64,000 bases of DNA from Magnetovibrio blakemorei (GTDB taxonomy: Bacteria; Pseudomonadota; Alphaproteobacteria; Rhodospirillales; Magnetovibrionaceae): NCBI RefSeq assembly GCF_001746755.1, contig NZ_MCGG01000078.1, forward strand, positions 96,858 through 160,857, given 5' to 3'. The translations under genes and the position numbers were made by a program. Below are positions 21,344-30,455 of the stretch, in pieces; position 1 is the stretch's first letter, and each line of letters opens with the position of its first letter. The notes under the pieces are model-generated. The model saw nothing but the letters and a program-made list of their open reading frames with translations. It made no database searches and had not been told where the DNA came from.

Positions 21344-21772
21344 TTATGAGGAGAAAGCAGGAGGGGCGCGCGGGCCATGGGTAACCAGGCGCGCAAAAGC
21401 GGGAAGGTTTTCATCCGCAAGCGAAAAAAATGATACAAGAAAAACACTACGGCCCATCTGCACGGCCGGAAGTTGCGGCGCCAGAGCCACACCGGACAAG
21501 GTGCAGTGGTATACACACAGGTCATGTGCGTTGGTGCCGCCGACAGGGTTTCCGTTGGAAGTCGTCGAAGATTGGAAAACAGTTGAGCAGGTATCGGCAG
21601 CGGTGAATAAACCGTTAGAAGCAATAGCTGCCGCTTCCAAAGCCGACACGCCGGAAGAAGCCGGGACAAACGCAGGCGCCGCCATCGCCACACCGTGGCC
21701 GAGCGACAAGACCAACGTCAGCAGCCATATGGCCGCCCGTCTGCCCCAATCCTTACGGATTGCTCCCAACAT
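21344..21772 (-). CDS. DUF2946-like small protein upstream of the receptor
   Basis: About 142 residues from the ATG at 21772, chosen for its GGAGG seven bases upstream. It has a hydrophobic N-terminal segment (about 12-31) and a Cys/His-bearing middle (DTCSTVF and HDLCVYHCTLSG). The C-terminal RAPP motif is typical of DUF2946 proteins. Such proteins are often encoded beside OprC/NosA-type receptors, but their role is not defined; metal binding is an inference from the Cys and His residues. It is the first gene of the DUF2946-receptor-tonB operon, 78 bp before the receptor start. The frame extends further upstream, but without conservation or a ribosome site. Confidence 0.7.
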   Translation of the reverse strand: MLGAIRKDWGRRAAIWLLTLVLSLGHGVAMAAPAFVPASSGVSALEAAAIASNGLFTAADTCSTVFQSSTTSNGNPVGGTNAHDLCVYHCTLSGVALAPQLPAVQMGRSVFLVSFFSLADENLPAFARLVTHGPRAPPAFSS

Positions 21773-21807
21773 CCTAAACCCTCCGAACCCCATAAAATTC
21801 AGGACAA

Positions 21808-21835
21808 GCAATACCAGAGTATTGCATATCGTCAA
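21808..21835 (-). promoter_or_regulatory. Inverted repeat and -35-like element ahead of the copper-receptor operon
   Basis: GCAATACCAGAGTATTGC (21808-21825) is a perfect dyad with 7-bp arms and a 4-base centre. It lies 36 bp upstream of the DUF2946 start. A TTGACG on the minus strand (21830-21835) sits immediately upstream, so a bound dimer would cover the promoter spacer. It does not match the CueR consensus as I know it, and no regulator gene is adjacent. Confidence 0.45.
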
Positions 21836-22001
21836 CTTAAAATGACTACATTCACATTTCACACATCCAATATATGACGCGTGAGGACGCGTGCTGCTGA
21901 GTCGGCACCCTCCCCTCTGTAATCCAGATGGCTGACTTAGCGCTCGCACGATTGGTAGGCATATCAACTCCAATGTCATTAATTATATTACCAAATCGCG
22001 A

Positions 22002-22024
22002 ATGACCGGGTCTGACCCGGTCAT
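22002..22024. repeat. Near-perfect palindrome between the copper operon and the ABC exporter
   Basis: Arms ATGACCGGGTC and GACCCGGTCAT meet around a single central T. The hairpin is strong but lacks a T-run. It lies 108 bp past the ABC permease stop, so it may be a terminator, or part of a composite with the dispersed repeat just downstream. Confidence 0.6.
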
Positions 22025-22069
22025 ATCATGTGGGGATATGAATTGGGATTTCGGCCCACCTCTCTCCTC

Positions 22070-22140
22070 CGTCCCCCCGGGCGTGAGTCGAGGGTCCACG
22101 TTTTTGCACAACCACAATGGGACTGAATTCCTTACCCCAA
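22070..22140 (+). repeat. Dispersed palindromic repeat, copy 2
   Basis: Matches the element at 18243-18312 in the same orientation: a CCCCCCGGGCGTGAGTCGAG region in place of the perfect hairpin, then GGGTCCACGTTTTTGCACAA and CCACAATGGGAC. The stem has decayed by several substitutions relative to copy 1, but the tail is well kept. The two copies flank the tonB-receptor-DUF2946 operon as direct repeats about 3.8 kb apart. Confidence 0.7.
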
Positions 22141-23319
22141 AACAAACATCTTTTCGCGGCGGAACCATTTGGCAGCGAGAGCGAAAATCAGGCCCGCGCT
22201 GATCACAGTGGACAAGGTCGCGATCACGACGTGGAGCGGGTCGAGCGCTTGCCCCGCCACCAGTTGGTTGATCAACAGCATTTGCCCCAGCACCGGAATA
22301 CCCGCCGTCAAATCGGTCGGATTGAGCGGTGAAAACACCATCACCATGCCGGGCAAGGCCGGGATCAACGGCAACAGGCCCAAATAAATCTGCGCTTCTT
22401 TCATGGATTTGGTGATCACCGCCAAGGCCATTTGCAGGGCCACCGCAAACGCCATCAGCGGTATGGCGATCAAAAACACCTGGGCGAACACCTCCCACCC
22501 CGGCGGAGCCGCCAAGCGATCGGATGAGGCCACCGCCATGCCCATAAAAACCCGAAAGGCGGCCAAGTTCACGACTGTTGTGACCGCCGTGAACGCCAGC
22601 GCCGCCAAGGCTTTCGCCAACAGCAAACCGCCCCGCTCCATGGGCGCCAACAACAACGGTTCCAACGAGCCGCGTTCGCGCTCGCCCACCGTGGTGTCGA
22701 TGGCCAAATGCACGCCGCCCAAAAAAATCATAAAGATCACCAGCGGCGGCATCATGTTGTAGAAAAACACCGCAATGTTGGCGTCTTGGGCGACGTTGGT
22801 TTGGGTGATTTTGATGGGCGCACCATAACCTTCGGCTAGGCCCGCTTTTTTCGCCAATTCATCGGCAATTTTTTCATTGTAGGCATTGATCAACGCGCGC
22901 AAACGCGACGTCACACGCAGGTTATCCACCCGGCCCAGGTTGGTTATAAGTTCAACGGAAAAACGCTCTTGGCCCTTGGCCGACAGCGGCACGATCATCA
23001 CCACTGGAAGACGGCCTTGACGGACCGCGTCTTCACGTTCCGCCGGGGTAGCAGGGGCGGTGCGAAAGCGCACGTTTTTGTCTTGCAGATAGGCCGCCAA
23101 GGCGGGTGCGTTTTCCAGACCGATGACCGGAATTTCGATGTGCTGTTGACGAAAATCCCCTTGCAGGGTTTTGCTCGCCAAAAACAGGCCGCCCGCCACC
23201 AACAACGGTCCCAGCATGGGATAGATCAGCGCCAACAGCAACGAACGACGATCACGGCTGTGGTCCCGCACCTCTTTGCCAAACACGATGCCCACGCGGG
23301 TGAACCAGGTTGAGGTCAT
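22132..23319 (-). CDS. ABC transporter permease, NatB-like (ABC-2 family)
   Basis: A 395-residue membrane protein with one N-terminal transmembrane helix, a large extracytoplasmic domain (about 45-180) and five to six helices in the C-terminal half. This is the ABC-2/NatB layout. The TVGERERGSLEPLLLAP segment is characteristic of these permeases. Its ATG overlaps the stop of the ATPase gene (ATGA), so the two are translationally coupled and form one exporter. NatAB exports Na+ in Bacillus, but the substrate here is unknown. Confidence 0.9.
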   Translation of the reverse strand: MTSTWFTRVGIVFGKEVRDHSRDRRSLLLALIYPMLGPLLVAGGLFLASKTLQGDFRQQHIEIPVIGLENAPALAAYLQDKNVRFRTAPATPAEREDAVRQGRLPVVMIVPLSAKGQERFSVELITNLGRVDNLRVTSRLRALINAYNEKIADELAKKAGLAEGYGAPIKITQTNVAQDANIAVFFYNMMPPLVIFMIFLGGVHLAIDTTVGERERGSLEPLLLAPMERGGLLLAKALAALAFTAVTTVVNLAAFRVFMGMAVASSDRLAAPPGWEVFAQVFLIAIPLMAFAVALQMALAVITKSMKEAQIYLGLLPLIPALPGMVMVFSPLNPTDLTAGIPVLGQMLLINQLVAGQALDPLHVVIATLSTVISAGLIFALAAKWFRREKMFVLG

Positions 23320-24050
23320 GACCCAGAGGCTCCTGAGCTGTCCAACACCCGCACAAACACCTCTTCCAAATCATCGGCCCCCGTTTGGGCGCGCAATTCA
23401 TCAGGCGTGCCGCTGGCCACCGCCCGGCCCGCTTGGACAATCACCAAATGATCGCAGAGCAGTGAGACCTCGCTCATGATATGGCTGGAAATCAGAATGC
23501 AGTGACCCAAAGCCTTCATATCGGCGATCAAATGGCGCACCGCGCGGGAACTCATCACATCCAGACCGTTGGTGGGTTCGTCTAAAATCAGATTGCGCGG
23601 GCGATGCACCAGGGCCCGGCCCAGCGCCACTTTGAGCTCTTGGCCCCGCGAAAAGCCCTTGGCCAGACGGTCGGCAAACTCCGTCATGCCCAAACGCTGG
23701 ATCAAATCATCAATGTCGGCTTCCAGCGCCGCCCCTTCGCCGCCGTGCAAGCGGCCAAAATAGCGGATGTGTTCGCGCGCGGTCAGACGCGGATACAAAC
23801 CCCGCACGTCGGGCAACACGCCCAATTGGCGCTGCGCCGCCATGCGCTCAGAGGCCGCGTCGATGCCGTCCACCCGGGCGCCGCCCGAATCTGGGGACAG
23901 CAATCCATAAACGATGCGAAAGGCGGTGGTCTTGCCCGCCCCGTTTGGCCCGATCAAGCCCGTCACCCGACCGTCAGCCGCACAAAAGCTCAGATCGTTT
24001 AAGGCCTGGACATCGCCGAACCGTTTGCTCAGGTTTTCAATCTCAATCAT
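23316..24050 (-). CDS. ABC transporter ATP-binding protein, NatA-like
   Basis: About 244 residues from the ATG at 24050, which gives the usual MIEIENLSKRFG start; a longer reading to 24086 adds unconserved residues. Walker A is GPNGAGKTT (34-42). The signature is FSRGQ in place of LSGGQ, and Walker B is NLILDEPTNGLDV. It pairs with the overlapping NatB-like permease. It starts 75 bp after the gdh stop, with a hairpin in between, so it may have its own promoter or receive read-through. Confidence 0.93.
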   Translation of the reverse strand: MIEIENLSKRFGDVQALNDLSFCAADGRVTGLIGPNGAGKTTAFRIVYGLLSPDSGGARVDGIDAASERMAAQRQLGVLPDVRGLYPRLTAREHIRYFGRLHGGEGAALEADIDDLIQRLGMTEFADRLAKGFSRGQELKVALGRALVHRPRNLILDEPTNGLDVMSSRAVRHLIADMKALGHCILISSHIMSEVSLLCDHLVIVQAGRAVASGTPDELRAQTGADDLEEVFVRVLDSSGASGS

Positions 24051-24093
24051 AAGCCAAAGCTTATGGCATTTTGAGTTTCGATGCACGGATTGT

Positions 24094-24118
24094 GGGAGCG
24101 CTTTTTATCGGCGCTCCC
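24094..24118 (-). terminator. Hairpin between gdh and the ABC exporter
   Basis: GGGAGCGC/GCGCTCCC with a 9-base loop lies 6 bp past the gdh stop. There is no T-run on the minus strand after the stem, so it may act as a weak terminator or an RNA-stabilising hairpin. Confidence 0.55.
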
Positions 24119-24124
24119 AGCGGA

Positions 24125-27100
24125 TTAAGTGCGTACATCGGTCAGCGATTTCAGCGCCCGACTGGCCACCGCGATCATTGACAGATCGTTGATGTCACCG
24201 GACCACAGTTCTTTCAAAAGCTGTTCGGTGCGATCAATCACCCCTTGGTATTTGTCGGCCCACATTTTGATCGCTTTGTCGGGATCAGAAATGGTTTTGG
24301 CGATGTCGATGACTTGAGCGGTCAAGTTGTACTGATGGGCAAACACTTCTTCGATCAGCGCCGCCACCGCCAGTTTCTGCCAATGGCTTTCGCTGTGCAG
24401 CGCTTCACAAGCCCCACGCAAGCGACCCAGACGGAACCGGGAGCCGACCGCAAAATACAGCGCCGCCACGTCACACACCTTCAGGCCGCGCTGTTCGGCC
24501 AACATCACAATATCGGTGCCGGGCGCCAAATTGACCAAGCCCGCAACGCGCCGAGCCAAATCTTTAGGAACGCCTTCTTGTTCGTAAACTTGAGCCCGCA
24601 CCGTTAAATCTTCCCGGTAATGAGCGGGCAGCGCCGAAGCCAAGCCTGACGACAATTGTGAAATGCCAGCCTGAAAGCGTTCCACGCTCGCCGCCAACGG
24701 AACATCGCCCACGTCATTGCGCAAGAACCACACGGTGGCCCGGTCCAACAGCCTGTTGATGTCCAGAAACATGCCGATTTGGGCATGGGCGGGAACCGAG
24801 GCCCCCAGCGCTTCAATCGGGGTCCACATGTCGCGCACCGCAAACACTTCGCGCGCGACGATGAAGGCGCGGGCGATCTCATCGGCCATCATGCCGGTTT
24901 TTTCCATCAATTGGGTGACGAACGAGCCCCCCACCCGATTGATCATGGAATTGGTCACCCCGGTGGCGACAATTTCCCGGCGCAGCCGATGCTGGCTGAT
25001 TTCAGCCGCGTATTTGGTTTGCAAGGCGGTCGGAAAATAGCGCCGCAAATCGTTCACCAAAAATGGATCGTCGGGCAACGTGCTGTCCAAGATTTCATCA
25101 AACAGCCAGATTTTCGAATACGACATCAACACCGCGATTTCCGGACGGGTGAGACCCTTGCCGCCCACGGCGCGTTCGTTCAGGGTTTCGTCGTCGGGCA
25201 AAAATTCCACGGTCCGGTTCAGCCGATCGGCCTTTTCCAACATCCGCATCAAGCGAATTTGATGATCCACCAATTCAAGACTGCGCGCTTGCAAGATGGA
25301 AATGGCTTGGGTTTGGGCAAAGTTATCGCGCAACACCAACGCGCCCACTTCATTGGTCATACGGGCCAACAAGGCATTGCGGCCTTTTTGCGTGAGCTTC
25401 TTTTGGTGCACCAATGCGTCCACCAAGATCTTGATGTTGACCTCATGGTCCGAACAATCGACCCCCGCCGAATTGTCGATGGCGTCGGTGTTCAAGCGTC
25501 CACCCGACAGGGCGTATTCAACCCGTGCGCGTTGGGTAACACCCAAGTTGGCGCCTTCGCCAATCACCCGAGCGCGCACGTCACGGCCATCGATGCGCAC
25601 CGCGTCGTTGGAGCGATCACCCGCGTCCACGTTGCTTTCCGAACTGGCCTTCACATAGGTGCCGATGCCGCCAAACCACAGCAAATCCACATCCAACTTC
25701 AAGATCAGGCGGATCAGATCGTTGGGCGCGATTTTGTCGACGCTGAGACCAAACATCGCTTTGATTTCTTTGCTCAGCGTAACCGATTTGGCGCGCCGCT
25801 CAAAAATACCGCCGCCTTTTGAAATCAGCTTGGCGTTGTAATCGCTCCACGATGAACGCGGCAAATCAAACAGGCGCTGGCGCTCAGACAAGGTCTTTTT
25901 GGCGTCGGGATCGGGATCGATAAAAATGTGCATATGGTTGAACGCCGCCACCAAGCGGATGTGCGGGCTCAGCAACATGCCATTGCCGAACACATCGCCC
26001 GACATGTCGCCCACGCCGACCACGGTAAAGTCTTGGCTTTGTGTATCCAGACCCATTTCGCGGCAATGACGCATGACCGATTCCCAGCCCCCACGCGCGG
26101 TGATGCCCATTTTTTTGTGGTCGTAACCGACGCTGCCACCGGAGGCAAACGCATCGCCCAGCCAAAATTCATATTCCGCAGAAACCGAATTTGCGATGTC
26201 GGAAAAGGTCGCCGTACCTTTGTCGGCGGCGACCACCAAGTAAGGATCGTCGGGATCGTGACGCGCCACACGTTTGGGCGGCACGATCTTGCCATGGGCG
26301 TCCAGGTTATCGGTCAAATCCAGCAAACCGCGAATGAAGGTTTTGTAGCATTCAATGCCTTCTGCCAAAATCGCATCGCGGTCACCGTCCAAGGGCGGGT
26401 TTTTCACCACAAAGCCACCTTTGGACCCGACCGGAACAATGACCGCGTTTTTCACCTGTTGGGCTTTCACCAGACCCAAAACTTCGGTGCGGAAATCTTC
26501 CCGGCGATCCGACCAGCGCAAGCCGCCGCGGGCAACGTTGCCAAAGCGCAAATGAATGCCTTCCACCCGTGAAGCATAAACGAAGATTTCGAACTTTGGC
26601 CGGGGCAGCGGCAATTCTTCGATGTCGCGACTGGACATCTTAAACGATAGCCAGGTTTTCAATTCGCCGTCGGCGGTGACTTGGAAAAAATTGGTGCGCA
26701 AGGTCACATCGACCAAGTTGATGTAGCGGCGCAAAATCCGGTCTTGGTCGGCGCTGCTGACGTCTTCCAGCATATCGAACAGCTTCACCCTGAGACGCGC
26801 GGCTTTGCGATTTGACTTCACCACTTCGTCCGGGTCGTCCAAGGGTTCAAAGCGGGCCACGAACATATCGATCAGGGCGCGGGTGATCTCGGCATTTTCC
26901 ACCAAGGTACGGGCCATATAGTCTTCGGAGAAGGTTATACCGGTTTGGCGCAAATACTTGGTGTAGGCGCGCAACACCGTGACTTCACGCCAATCCAAAC
27001 CCGCCGACAGAATCAACGCATTGAGCGAGTCGCTTTCCATGTTGCCGGACCAGATTTGATCAAAGGCCGCGTGAAACCGCGAACGCACACTTTCGGCGCT

Positions 27101-28993
27101 GCCCATCAGTTTGCCGCGTGGTTCCAAACCAAAGTCGTGCAAAACGATTTTGTAGGTGGCCCCGATCGGCTGGGCGCTGTAGGGAATTTCTTCCATCACC
27201 CGAAGGCCTAAGTTTTCCAGCATCGGCAAAATGTCCGACAGGGCCACCGGACCTCTGGGATTGTAGATTTTAAAGCGCAGTGGCGGACCGGACGGCGCAT
27301 CCAACTGATACAAATGCAAACCCAAACGGCCAAACACATAGGTCAGCTCGATGCGTTTGATGTCATCGACCGTTTCTGCTGTGGTGAAGCTGCCTTCATA
27401 ATTCCTGTTAAAGGCTTCTTGATAGGCCCCCAGCAGACGCATGCCTTCCATTTCACCGTACTGTTCGATCAACACCCCGCCCAAGCGGTCCGCCCACGAG
27501 CGGGTCAAATCGGTGATGTGCGCTTCCAGGGCTTTGATATCGAATTTGGGGATCTGCCCCGGTGTCGTTTTGACCACCAGATGCAAACGGGTCAAGGCGT
27601 CGTCGCCCAGGTGGGCGTAGTGCGCCGACACTTGGCCAGCAAAGGCCTCCTGCAAGACGTTTTGAATTTTGTGGCGCAGATCGGTGCTGTAGCGGTCGCG
27701 CGGCAGATAAATCAAACAGCTCATAAAGCGTTCAAAATCGTCGCGGCGAATAAACAACGAAACCTTTTGCCGGTCTTGCAAACGCAAGATGCCCAAAGCC
27801 GTTTCCAACAATTGATCGGTGGAGATTTGAAACAACTCATCGCGGGGAAACGTTTCTAAAATATTCAACATCGTTTTGCCGTTGTGACTGTTTAACGGCA
27901 AACCCGCCCGATCAAACGTGCCTTGAATTTTGCGCCGCAACAACGGAATGGCGCGCGGGCTTCGGTTGTAGGCTCCCGCCGTAAACAGGCCGACAAAGAC
28001 CCGAAACCCCACCACCTTACCCTTGGAATCCAATCGTTTGATGCCAACGGAATCCATTTGAACGGGCCGGTGCACACGCGAGCGCATATCGGTTTTGGTC
28101 ACCATCAGCAAATCGGGTTTGTTGATGAAGCCGCGCACTTCGGCGGGCACCTTCGCCATGTCGCGAAATTCCTGAAACACCACCCGCGATGTGTCCGTCA
28201 ACACCCCCATGCTGGATTTTTTGGCAATGCTGACGGTCGCCTTGGCACCGACACCGTGAAAAACATATTCGCGGTAACCCAAAAAGGTGAAATTGTCATC
28301 GTGCAGCCAACGCAAAAAATCGCGCACTTCACTGACGTCTTCCAGCGCCATGCTGACGGTCAGGGTTTCCAATTCATTGATCAAATCCGCCAGGGTCGAG
28401 CGCATATTGCGCCAATCGCGCACCGCCACGCCCACGTCGGCCAGCACCGCCTGCACACCGGCTTTGATTTCGTCATGGCGAATGAGGGGTTGCTCGTCAA
28501 TTTGCAGGTGGACCAAACTTTCCGCCAACACGCCCTTGTCCACCCCCAACATGCCGGGCTCCAAGACTTCGCTGAGGGTCCCGGCCGGGGTGCGCCGCAT
28601 GCGCATGACAGGGTGAACCGAAAGATGCACGCCAAAGCCTAAGTTGTTCATTTCGGCGGTGATGCTGTCGATCAAAAACGGCATATCGGCGTTGACGATT
28701 TCCACCACCGTGTGACTGCTTTGCCAACCATCCGTTTCGACGGTCGGATTAAAAACATTGACGATAGGCTGGCCTGTTTTATGGCGCATTGCCGCGCCTA
28801 AGTGATGCAGAGCCATCCCCGCCAAGGCGATAGGTTCCAAGGCTTCTAAGTCATCAATGGCCAACTGACTGAAATATTGTCTGACGAAGTTTTCGGTCCG
28901 CACGCGATCCGCTTTTTTAACCTGTTTCAACGCCAGCCCGGCGACCACGTCGATGGTTTTTTTGCGCCGCATAAACTCTGCATCAAACGACAT
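24125..28993 (-). CDS. NAD-specific glutamate dehydrogenase, large (180 kDa) class
   Basis: Interconverts glutamate and 2-oxoglutarate plus ammonium using NAD. About 1622 residues, the size of the L-GDH180 family, with long N-terminal ACT-like regulatory regions, a central catalytic dehydrogenase part (VPVGSKGGFVVK is the lysine-bearing substrate segment; GVGDMSGDVFGNG follows) and a long helical C-terminus. I chose the ATG at 28993, which has GGAGG about 8 bases upstream; an ATG at 29011 is also in frame. In other bacteria these enzymes are mainly catabolic and allosterically controlled. It is transcribed alone from a 200-bp region shared with a divergent small membrane-protein gene. Confidence 0.96.
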   Translation of the reverse strand: MSFDAEFMRRKKTIDVVAGLALKQVKKADRVRTENFVRQYFSQLAIDDLEALEPIALAGMALHHLGAAMRHKTGQPIVNVFNPTVETDGWQSSHTVVEIVNADMPFLIDSITAEMNNLGFGVHLSVHPVMRMRRTPAGTLSEVLEPGMLGVDKGVLAESLVHLQIDEQPLIRHDEIKAGVQAVLADVGVAVRDWRNMRSTLADLINELETLTVSMALEDVSEVRDFLRWLHDDNFTFLGYREYVFHGVGAKATVSIAKKSSMGVLTDTSRVVFQEFRDMAKVPAEVRGFINKPDLLMVTKTDMRSRVHRPVQMDSVGIKRLDSKGKVVGFRVFVGLFTAGAYNRSPRAIPLLRRKIQGTFDRAGLPLNSHNGKTMLNILETFPRDELFQISTDQLLETALGILRLQDRQKVSLFIRRDDFERFMSCLIYLPRDRYSTDLRHKIQNVLQEAFAGQVSAHYAHLGDDALTRLHLVVKTTPGQIPKFDIKALEAHITDLTRSWADRLGGVLIEQYGEMEGMRLLGAYQEAFNRNYEGSFTTAETVDDIKRIELTYVFGRLGLHLYQLDAPSGPPLRFKIYNPRGPVALSDILPMLENLGLRVMEEIPYSAQPIGATYKIVLHDFGLEPRGKLMGSAESVRSRFHAAFDQIWSGNMESDSLNALILSAGLDWREVTVLRAYTKYLRQTGITFSEDYMARTLVENAEITRALIDMFVARFEPLDDPDEVVKSNRKAARLRVKLFDMLEDVSSADQDRILRRYINLVDVTLRTNFFQVTADGELKTWLSFKMSSRDIEELPLPRPKFEIFVYASRVEGIHLRFGNVARGGLRWSDRREDFRTEVLGLVKAQQVKNAVIVPVGSKGGFVVKNPPLDGDRDAILAEGIECYKTFIRGLLDLTDNLDAHGKIVPPKRVARHDPDDPYLVVAADKGTATFSDIANSVSAEYEFWLGDAFASGGSVGYDHKKMGITARGGWESVMRHCREMGLDTQSQDFTVVGVGDMSGDVFGNGMLLSPHIRLVAAFNHMHIFIDPDPDAKKTLSERQRLFDLPRSSWSDYNAKLISKGGGIFERRAKSVTLSKEIKAMFGLSVDKIAPNDLIRLILKLDVDLLWFGGIGTYVKASSESNVDAGDRSNDAVRIDGRDVRARVIGEGANLGVTQRARVEYALSGGRLNTDAIDNSAGVDCSDHEVNIKILVDALVHQKKLTQKGRNALLARMTNEVGALVLRDNFAQTQAISILQARSLELVDHQIRLMRMLEKADRLNRTVEFLPDDETLNERAVGGKGLTRPEIAVLMSYSKIWLFDEILDSTLPDDPFLVNDLRRYFPTALQTKYAAEISQHRLRREIVATGVTNSMINRVGGSFVTQLMEKTGMMADEIARAFIVAREVFAVRDMWTPIEALGASVPAHAQIGMFLDINRLLDRATVWFLRNDVGDVPLAASVERFQAGISQLSSGLASALPAHYREDLTVRAQVYEQEGVPKDLARRVAGLVNLAPGTDIVMLAEQRGLKVCDVAALYFAVGSRFRLGRLRGACEALHSESHWQKLAVAALIEEVFAHQYNLTAQVIDIAKTISDPDKAIKMWADKYQGVIDRTEQLLKELWSGDINDLSMIAVASRALKSLTDVRT

Positions 28994-29195
28994 GCGAAGA
29001 CCCTCCCGCATTCAACTTATTTAGCCCCACTTCAAAAATGAGGCCTTTCTGGGCCAATTACAAACCAATTGTGCAATATCGTTCTTTTTTACCAGTGTGT
29101 TAATCCGAATAGACTGTGTCACTTATTGACCTCGGCGAATGCCTGTGAGACCCTTATTCAGCACTGCGATGAGGTGCGCACTTTGAGGAAATTCG

Positions 29196-29537
29196 ATGCA
29201 TACAAAAGCAACCACCGAACCCTCTCACGAATCCACCGCCTTAGGCGGTGAGGCATTGTCTGAAGCCGCCATGTCGCAGACACCTGAACAAACCCCAACT
29301 GCATGGGCCGGACACCCCATTAATCTCCGGTTTTCCGTGCCTTTTTTTCACACCCGATTTTATTTGACCGTCGTTGCGGGGCGCGAGCGCCGCCCCGAAG
29401 ACCGCCGTCGTCAAGAACGCACAGCTCATCCCGTGGTCACGGTTGGAAATGCTTTGTTCGCCATTGGCGTCAGCACTCTGATCACCTTGATGGGTCTCAG
29501 CGTGCTGATTGCCAGCAGCGCAATTATCGAATATTGA
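29196..29537 (+). CDS. Small predicted membrane protein, uncharacterised
   Basis: A 113-residue protein. The first 40 residues are low-complexity and probably disordered. The rest has INLRFSVPFFHTRFYLTVVAG, an Arg-rich stretch (RERRPEDRRRQER) and a C-terminal hydrophobic helix (about 82-109). That pattern suggests a cytoplasmic positively charged segment followed by one membrane anchor. I recall similar short proteins in Rhodospirillales but know no function. An upstream start is supported by TTTGAGGAAATTCG before the ATG. It is divergent from gdh and ends at a bidirectional terminator shared with tRNA-Gly. Confidence 0.72.
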   Translation: MHTKATTEPSHESTALGGEALSEAAMSQTPEQTPTAWAGHPINLRFSVPFFHTRFYLTVVAGRERRPEDRRRQERTAHPVVTVGNALFAIGVSTLITLMGLSVLIASSAIIEY

Positions 29538-29551
29538 GATCTGAAAAAGGA

Positions 29552-29583
29552 CAAAAAAAGTCGGGCCTAAGCCCGGATTTTTT
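29552..29583. terminator. Bidirectional terminator between the small membrane protein and tRNA-Gly
   Basis: A CGGGC/GCCCG stem with loop CTAA is followed by six T on the plus strand. On the minus strand a run of seven T follows the same stem, so it can end both converging transcripts. Confidence 0.8.
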
Positions 29584-29600
29584 AACGCCGTGTTGGAAGA

Positions 29601-29675
29601 TGGAGCGGGCGATGAGATTCGAACTCACGACTTCAACCTTGGCAAGGTTGCGCTCTACCCCTGAGCTACGCCCGC
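29601..29675 (-). tRNA. tRNA-Gly (anticodon GCC)
   Basis: The minus strand folds as a standard cloverleaf: acceptor GCGGGCG/CGCCCGC, D-arm with GTAGCTCAGGGGTAGAGC, anticodon loop CTTGCCAAG with GCC, and T-arm GTGAGTTCGAATCTCAT. The discriminator T is followed by an encoded CCA. It is a single tRNA, 140 bp from the prolyl-tRNA editing gene on the other strand. Confidence 0.97.
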
Positions 29676-29814
29676 ATTCCGCCTTCCAAAAGGCGTGGCG
29701 GATAATACCCACCCGCACCGCCATTGCAAGCCCTCTTTTACACTTTTTTTTCAACCGCTTCATTTCCCGGAAATCTGCCCCCATACCTGCGCCCATCGAA
29801 CCTTGAGCACCGCC

Positions 29815-30330
29815 ATGAATCATGTCCCAACCACTTCAGATGAACTCCTGCGTTTCTTAGACCATCTGGGCATTGCCAACAGCACCGTTCACCACCCCCA
29901 AGTCATGACCGTGGAAGAAAACAAACGCTTGGGCATTGAGACCCCTGGACTGCACAGCAAAAACCTTTTTTTGAAAGATAAAAAAGGCGGTTTATGGCTG
30001 GTGGTGGCACATCAAGACTGCCCCATAGATTTGAAGAGTTTGCGCAAACGTTTGAGTCTGGGCAATTTGTCTTTCGCCAGTTCTGATTTGCTGTTTGAAG
30101 TTTTGGGTGTACAGCCCGGTTCCGTCACGCCTTTTGCTGTCTTCAACGATAAGGCCGGGCGGGTCACCTTGGTCTTGGACAAAACCTTGGCGGATGGGGC
30201 CTTAGTGAGTTTTCATCCCCTCATCAACACCCAAACCACCACCATCAGTGGGTCCGATCTGTTGGTATTTTTACACGCCGTCGCGCATGAGCCCATCATC
30301 ATCGATTTCACAACCGCACCTGAAATCTGA
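29815..30330 (+). CDS. Prolyl-tRNA editing protein (YbaK/ProX family)
   Basis: A 171-residue stand-alone aminoacyl-tRNA deacylase domain of the ProX/PrdX type, which in known members removes alanine mischarged on tRNA-Pro. Recognisable parts are the substrate-pocket segment PGLHSKNLFLKDKKG and the PGSVTPFAVFND segment typical of ProX/PrdX. Residues after about 90 match the LVLDKTL...FHPL end of the family. The start at the ATG at 29815 is the first that fits the family. It is 126 bp upstream of the thioredoxin-like gene, same strand. Confidence 0.9.
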   Translation: MNHVPTTSDELLRFLDHLGIANSTVHHPQVMTVEENKRLGIETPGLHSKNLFLKDKKGGLWLVVAHQDCPIDLKSLRKRLSLGNLSFASSDLLFEVLGVQPGSVTPFAVFNDKAGRVTLVLDKTLADGALVSFHPLINTQTTTISGSDLLVFLHAVAHEPIIIDFTTAPEI

Positions 30331-30455
30331 TATATCTCATCACGCAACCCTTGCGGCAGCCTTCTTTTCCCGCCATTTATGGGGCACGATTATCTCAACA
30401 CCCAAAAGACACCCGAGTACACGTCCCCGATCACACGTCATTGAGAGCCCGGACC

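Noticed and set aside
24779..25822. Long plus-strand frame (347 codons) opposite gdh
   Set aside because: Antisense shadow of NAD-GDH; residue composition is His/Gln/Gly-rich, as expected for reverse-strand reading, and no family is recognised.
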